A stretch of 8,015 bases of DNA from Gemmatimonadota bacterium (GTDB taxonomy: Bacteria; Gemmatimonadota; Gemmatimonadetes; Palauibacterales; Palauibacteraceae): the NCBI GenBank assembly GCA_029863105.1, contig JAOTWC010000060.1, forward strand, positions 1 to 8,015, in the 5' to 3' direction. The notes under the pieces were generated by a model. That model saw only the letters and a program-made list of their open reading frames with translations. It did not search any database and had not been told where the DNA came from. This document shows, one piece after another, positions 4,655-8,015 of this stretch. How positions within the stretch are numbered: the stretch's first letter is position 1; every line of letters starts with the position of its first letter. The translations under genes were made by a program, and so were the position numbers.

Positions 4655-7639
4655 ATGGCATCTGAACGGATGAACAACGGCGACAACAAACCCGACACGA
4701 CGGGACCGTCGATCGAAACCTCGCGGCGCACGTTCCTGAAGGTGATCGGCGTGGCCGGCGCCGGGGCGGCGACCATCAGCTGCGGCCCGCCGGATATGGG
4801 GGACAAGCTGATTCCCTACCTGGTTCCGCCGGAGGACCTCGTGCCGGGAACGAACGTGACCTACGCGACGGTACTCGCCGCGGCGGGTCCCGAGCCGCTG
4901 GGCGTCCACGCCCATGTGCGCGATGGCCGGATCATCAAGCTGGAGGGGAATCCCGCGTATCCGAATCGGGGGGCCCTGTCGGCCCTGGCGCATTCGACGC
5001 TGCAGGACCTGTACGACCCGGACCGGATCACCGGCCCGCGGGAGCGCGCGAACGGCGGTTGGAGCGACGCCGCCTGGGATGACGCCATCAAGGCCGCCGC
5101 GGCCACGATCGGCTCCGGACGCTCGCTGCTGATCACTCCGCCCGTGACAGGCACGGCCGCCGCCCTGTACGCCGCCTGGGCCGATGCCGTGGGTGCCGAG
5201 TGGGTGGCCTGGGAGCCGCTGGGCCACGAGGCCATGCGGGCGGCGAACGACATCGCGTTCGGTCGGCCCGAAGTGCCGCACTACGATCTCGCGGCAGCGG
5301 ACCACGTGATCTCCTTCGGCGCAGACTTCATGGCCACCTGGCTCGCGCCCGTCGAGCTCGCCGGCAGTTTCGCCACCGCCCGCTCGATGGACGATGGCGG
5401 GCCCGCCAAGCTGACGTTCGTGGGTCCACGCCTGTCGCTCACGGGAACGAATGCCGACGAGTGGCTGCCGGCCCGGGCGGGCAGCGAAGTAGCCGTCGCC
5501 CTCGCGGTGGCACATGAGGTCGCGCGGCGAAAAGGCGGCGGCCAGGCGGCCCGCGTAAGGGCCATGCTCGCACCGTTCACGCCCGAGGCCGCGGCGGCGT
5601 CCTCCGGGGTGGACAGCGAGCGCATCCGGGCGCTGGGCGAGCAGGTTGCGGCCGCCCGGGCGCCGGTCGCCCTTCCGCCCGACATTTCCGGACAGGGCGT
5701 GTACGCGACGGAGGTGCACCTCGCGGTCTCTCTGCTCAACTATGTATCGGGCGCGATCGGGCGCACAGTCCGCTTCCAGGGGGGGCCGCGACGTGGTCAA
5801 GCGGCCTCGTATGCCGAGATGCGTGCTCTGTCGACCCGAATGCGGGAAGGCGAGTTCCGGACGGTCGTGACCGCCGGAGTGAATCCCGTATACGCCCTTC
5901 CGGGCGCCACGGGCTTCGGCGCCGCGCTCGGTGACGTGGCGAATCACGTGTCGCTGAGCCCGCACCTGGATGAAACGGCTGCGATGGCCGGCTGGTTGCT
6001 CCCCTCGCATCACGAACTGGAATCCTGGGGCGACGTGGAGCTCCGTGCCGGTACGTTCGGCATCGCACAGCCGGCGATGCGGCCCGTGTTCGACACGAGG
6101 CAGCGCGAAGACATCCTGCTGCAGATCGCCGCCGAACTGGGCCTCGATCTGGGTGCACCGGACTACAGGACGCTTCTGCAGGGCGCCTGGCGCGGTGCCG
6201 CCGGGCCGGAGTTCGACGCGTGGTGGCATGGGGCGCTGAGCGACGGGGCACTGATCACCCGCCAGGCAGACAGATCGGAGGTATCTCCGCCGCTTACCGC
6301 CGCGGCCGCGAACTACACGTTCACGTTGCCCGCGGCCATGGAAGGTCTTTCGATCGTCCTCTACCCGACCGCACAGTTCTTCGACGGGCGCGGCGCCAAC
6401 CGCTCGTGGATGCAGGAGCTGCCCGACGCCATCACGAAAGCCGTGTGGAACTCCTGGGTGGAAATTCACCCGGAGACGGCCGGCCCGCTCGGCATCGAAA
6501 CGGGAGACCTCGTCGAAGTAACGACGGCCGGAGGATCGATCCAGGCTCCCGCCGCCGTCTACCGGGGCGTCCGGCCCGATGTCATCGCCGTGCCGCTGGG
6601 CCAGGGACACACGGCGTACGGGCGTGTCGCCGCCGGGCAGGGCGTCAATGCCGTGACCCTCCTCGACGGGACGGCGGACCCCAGGAGTGGCGCGCTCGCC
6701 TATTCCGGAGCGGCCGCACAACTCTCGGCGGTCGGACGGCGCGGCCGGCTGAGCGTCATGCAGGGCTCGGACACGGACCTGGACCGGGAGATCGCGGAAC
6801 TCATCAGCGTCGACGCGGCGCTGGCCGCCGCGCAGGCACACCACGTAGACCTGACGGAACTGGTCGAGGCGGCCTGGGATTCCGATCCGCAAAGTCCGTA
6901 TCGCTGGGGCATGACGATCGACCTGAACGCGTGCAACGGCTGCGGCGCCTGCGTCACCGCGTGCTATTCGGAGAACAACATCCCCGCGGTCGGCGACGAC
7001 CTGTGTGCCCAGGGTCGCGAGATGTCGTGGATGCAGATCATGCGCTACTACGAAGAGACGGAGGACGACGGGTTTCAAACCGTTCACGTTCCGGTTCTCT
7101 GCCAGCAGTGCGGCGACGCACCGTGCGAGCCCGTGTGCCCGGTTTACGCGGCGTATCACACGGGAGAGGGACTCAACGCCCAGGTCTACAACCGGTGCGT
7201 GGGTACGCGGTACTGTGCGAACAACTGTCCGTACAAGGTGCGGCGGTTCAACTGGTTCGATTACGAGCAGCCGTACCCGCTGAACCTGCAGTTGAACCCG
7301 GATGTGACGGTTCGCTCCACGGGCGTGATGGAGAAGTGCACGTTCTGCGTTCAGCGGATCAGCCGGGCCAAGATCGACGCGAAGGCGGACGGACGGCTGG
7401 TGGCGGACGGGGAAATCGTCACGGCTTGCATGCAGTCCTGCCCGACCCAGGCGATCAGATTCGGCAATCTGAAGGACCCGGCGAGCGCCGTGTCGCGCAT
7501 CGCCAAGGGGCCGCGCGGATACGGCATGTTGGGAGACCTCAACACGCGCCCGGCCATCACCTATCTGAAGTCGGTCACGCACGCGCATGTCACCGAGGGC
7601 GGCCATGGCGGTGACGGCGGCGGCGAGGCGGAGCATTGA
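4655..7639 (+). CDS. actB: alternative complex III subunit ActB (fused B1 molybdopterin-oxidoreductase-like and B2 four-cluster Fe-S domains)
   Basis: This encodes a 994-residue periplasmic subunit that moves electrons from the quinol-oxidising membrane subunit to the cytochromes. A twin-arginine export signal, SRRTFLK, lies at about 23-29, followed by a hydrophobic stretch and Cys43 (a possible but poor lipobox). Domain B1, about 55-700, resembles molybdopterin oxidoreductases. It has no cysteine between Cys43 and Cys760, so it lacks the usual N-terminal cluster, as known for ActB, which binds no molybdenum cofactor. Domain B2, about 745-960, is ferredoxin-like. Its cysteine groups are 760/763/766/770, 816/819/824/828, 848/854/858 and 895/898/925/929. 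The third group has Thr851 where a cysteine would stand, consistent with the single [3Fe-4S] cluster of ACIII; the others suit [4Fe-4S]. The tail (975-994) is rich in Gly and His. The start could also be ATG 4670; neither has a clear ribosome site. The gene sits between actA and actC. Confidence 0.95.
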   Translation: MASERMNNGDNKPDTTGPSIETSRRTFLKVIGVAGAGAATISCGPPDMGDKLIPYLVPPEDLVPGTNVTYATVLAAAGPEPLGVHAHVRDGRIIKLEGNPAYPNRGALSALAHSTLQDLYDPDRITGPRERANGGWSDAAWDDAIKAAAATIGSGRSLLITPPVTGTAAALYAAWADAVGAEWVAWEPLGHEAMRAANDIAFGRPEVPHYDLAAADHVISFGADFMATWLAPVELAGSFATARSMDDGGPAKLTFVGPRLSLTGTNADEWLPARAGSEVAVALAVAHEVARRKGGGQAARVRAMLAPFTPEAAAASSGVDSERIRALGEQVAAARAPVALPPDISGQGVYATEVHLAVSLLNYVSGAIGRTVRFQGGPRRGQAASYAEMRALSTRMREGEFRTVVTAGVNPVYALPGATGFGAALGDVANHVSLSPHLDETAAMAGWLLPSHHELESWGDVELRAGTFGIAQPAMRPVFDTRQREDILLQIAAELGLDLGAPDYRTLLQGAWRGAAGPEFDAWWHGALSDGALITRQADRSEVSPPLTAAAANYTFTLPAAMEGLSIVLYPTAQFFDGRGANRSWMQELPDAITKAVWNSWVEIHPETAGPLGIETGDLVEVTTAGGSIQAPAAVYRGVRPDVIAVPLGQGHTAYGRVAAGQGVNAVTLLDGTADPRSGALAYSGAAAQLSAVGRRGRLSVMQGSDTDLDREIAELISVDAALAAAQAHHVDLTELVEAAWDSDPQSPYRWGMTIDLNACNGCGACVTACYSENNIPAVGDDLCAQGREMSWMQIMRYYEETEDDGFQTVHVPVLCQQCGDAPCEPVCPVYAAYHTGEGLNAQVYNRCVGTRYCANNCPYKVRRFNWFDYEQPYPLNLQLNPDVTVRSTGVMEKCTFCVQRISRAKIDAKADGRLVADGEIVTACMQSCPTQAIRFGNLKDPASAVSRIAKGPRGYGMLGDLNTRPAITYLKSVTHAHVTEGGHGGDGGGEAEH

Positions 7640-7645
7640 GAACAC

Positions 7646-8015
7646 ATGGCGACTGCTGAACACGAGATCCCGGCCGTCACTCCGCTGACTCTGGCGGACG
7701 CGAATCACGACATTTCGCGGCCGATCGAAACGCCGCCGTGGCGGTTCTGGCTGCTGCTGTCGATCTGCGGCGTCGGCATCCTGGCGGCGGGCATCGCATG
7801 GATGATCCAGATCCGCACCGGAATCGGTGTGACCGGGATCAATAATCCGGTCAGCTGGGGCGTCTACATCGTCACGTTCGTGTTCTGGGTCGGCATTGCC
7901 CACAGCGGCACGCTGATCTCGGCGGTGCTCTACCTGGTCCGCTCCGGCTGGCGAACCACGATCAATCGTGCCGCCGAGGCGATGACGATCTTCGCCGTGA
8001 TGACCGCGGGCTTGT
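7646..8015 (+). CDS. actC: alternative complex III subunit ActC, NrfD/PsrC-like quinol-binding membrane protein (5' part)
   Basis: Only the first 123 codons plus one base are present; the frame is open at the right edge. The family normally has about 450-500 residues and ten transmembrane helices. Seen here are a soluble N-terminus (about 1-30), a first helix at about 33-54 (WRFWLLLSICGVGILAAG), and the conserved NNPVSWG motif. A second helix containing FVFWVGIAHSGTLIS follows, then a cytoplasmic loop with WRTTINRAAEAMTIF leading into a third helix. These motifs are characteristic of ActC, which binds and oxidises menaquinol and may couple this to proton movement. GGAG at 7630-7633, 12 nt before the ATG, is a usable though distant ribosome site, and it lies inside the end of actB. 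Only 6 nt separate actB and actC, so cotranslation is likely. actD, actE and actF are expected downstream. Confidence 0.94.
   Translation, partial: MATAEHEIPAVTPLTLADANHDISRPIETPPWRFWLLLSICGVGILAAGIAWMIQIRTGIGVTGINNPVSWGVYIVTFVFWVGIAHSGTLISAVLYLVRSGWRTTINRAAEAMTIFAVMTAGL

Noticed and set aside
3677..7903. A 1,408-codon open frame on the minus strand, antisense to the whole actA-actB region
   Set aside because: It is codon-aligned with actA, actB and actC, which all share one phase. It stays open only because the sense genes contain no TTA, CTA or TCA codons in this stretch. The translation is Arg/His/Gly-rich with no recognisable domain or plausible start context.

Overview
The window is ordinary, gene-dense bacterial chromosome from a high-GC, Gram-negative, aerobic lineage. 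Three things support this: a lipoprotein and a beta-barrel-type exported protein (outer membrane present), an alternative complex III (ACIII) operon in place of a visible bc1 complex, and very strong GC-ending codon use (no TTA, CTA or TCA codon occurs anywhere in the act genes up to about position 7903). ACIII plus this style of exported proteins fits Gemmatimonadota best, with Acidobacteriota, Rhodothermota and relatives as alternatives. This placement is an inference from gene content, not from a phylogeny.

Layout. Positions 1-729 (minus strand) hold the N-terminal 243 residues of a DUF4153-type polytopic membrane protein that runs off the left edge. It is divergent from a 236-residue lipoprotein with two PKD-like domains (849-1559, plus strand). 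A hairpin at that gene's stop codon and a sigma70-like promoter (1631-1659) separate it from a tight array of six tRNA genes (1710-2225): Val(GAC), Asp(GTC), Ala(CGC), Thr(CGT), Gly(GCC) and Pro(CGG). None encodes CCA. A beta-barrel protein resembling the Wzi capsule-assembly family begins with a TTG codon one nucleotide after the tRNA-Pro discriminator base (2227-3780). After a 91-bp gap with a possible promoter and repeated ACGCAA hexamers comes the ACIII operon: actA (3872-4651), actB (4655-7639) and the start of actC (7646 to beyond the right edge).

Function. ActC, a quinol-side NrfD-like membrane subunit, ActB, a fused inactive-molybdopterin-like and four-cluster Fe-S subunit, and ActA, a pentahaem cytochrome, form the electron path of a quinol:cytochrome c (or other periplasmic acceptor) oxidoreductase. 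The remaining act genes (actD, actE, actF) would be expected just to the right. The tRNA array serves translation, and its three C34 anticodons fit the G-ending codon bias.

I see no mobile element, CRISPR array, toxin-antitoxin pair or defence system. The observations most worth a second look are the tRNA-Pro/mRNA junction with its near-leaderless TTG start, the ACGCAA repeat cluster ahead of actA, and the SLH-like N-terminus plus vicinal cysteine pair in the Wzi-like protein.
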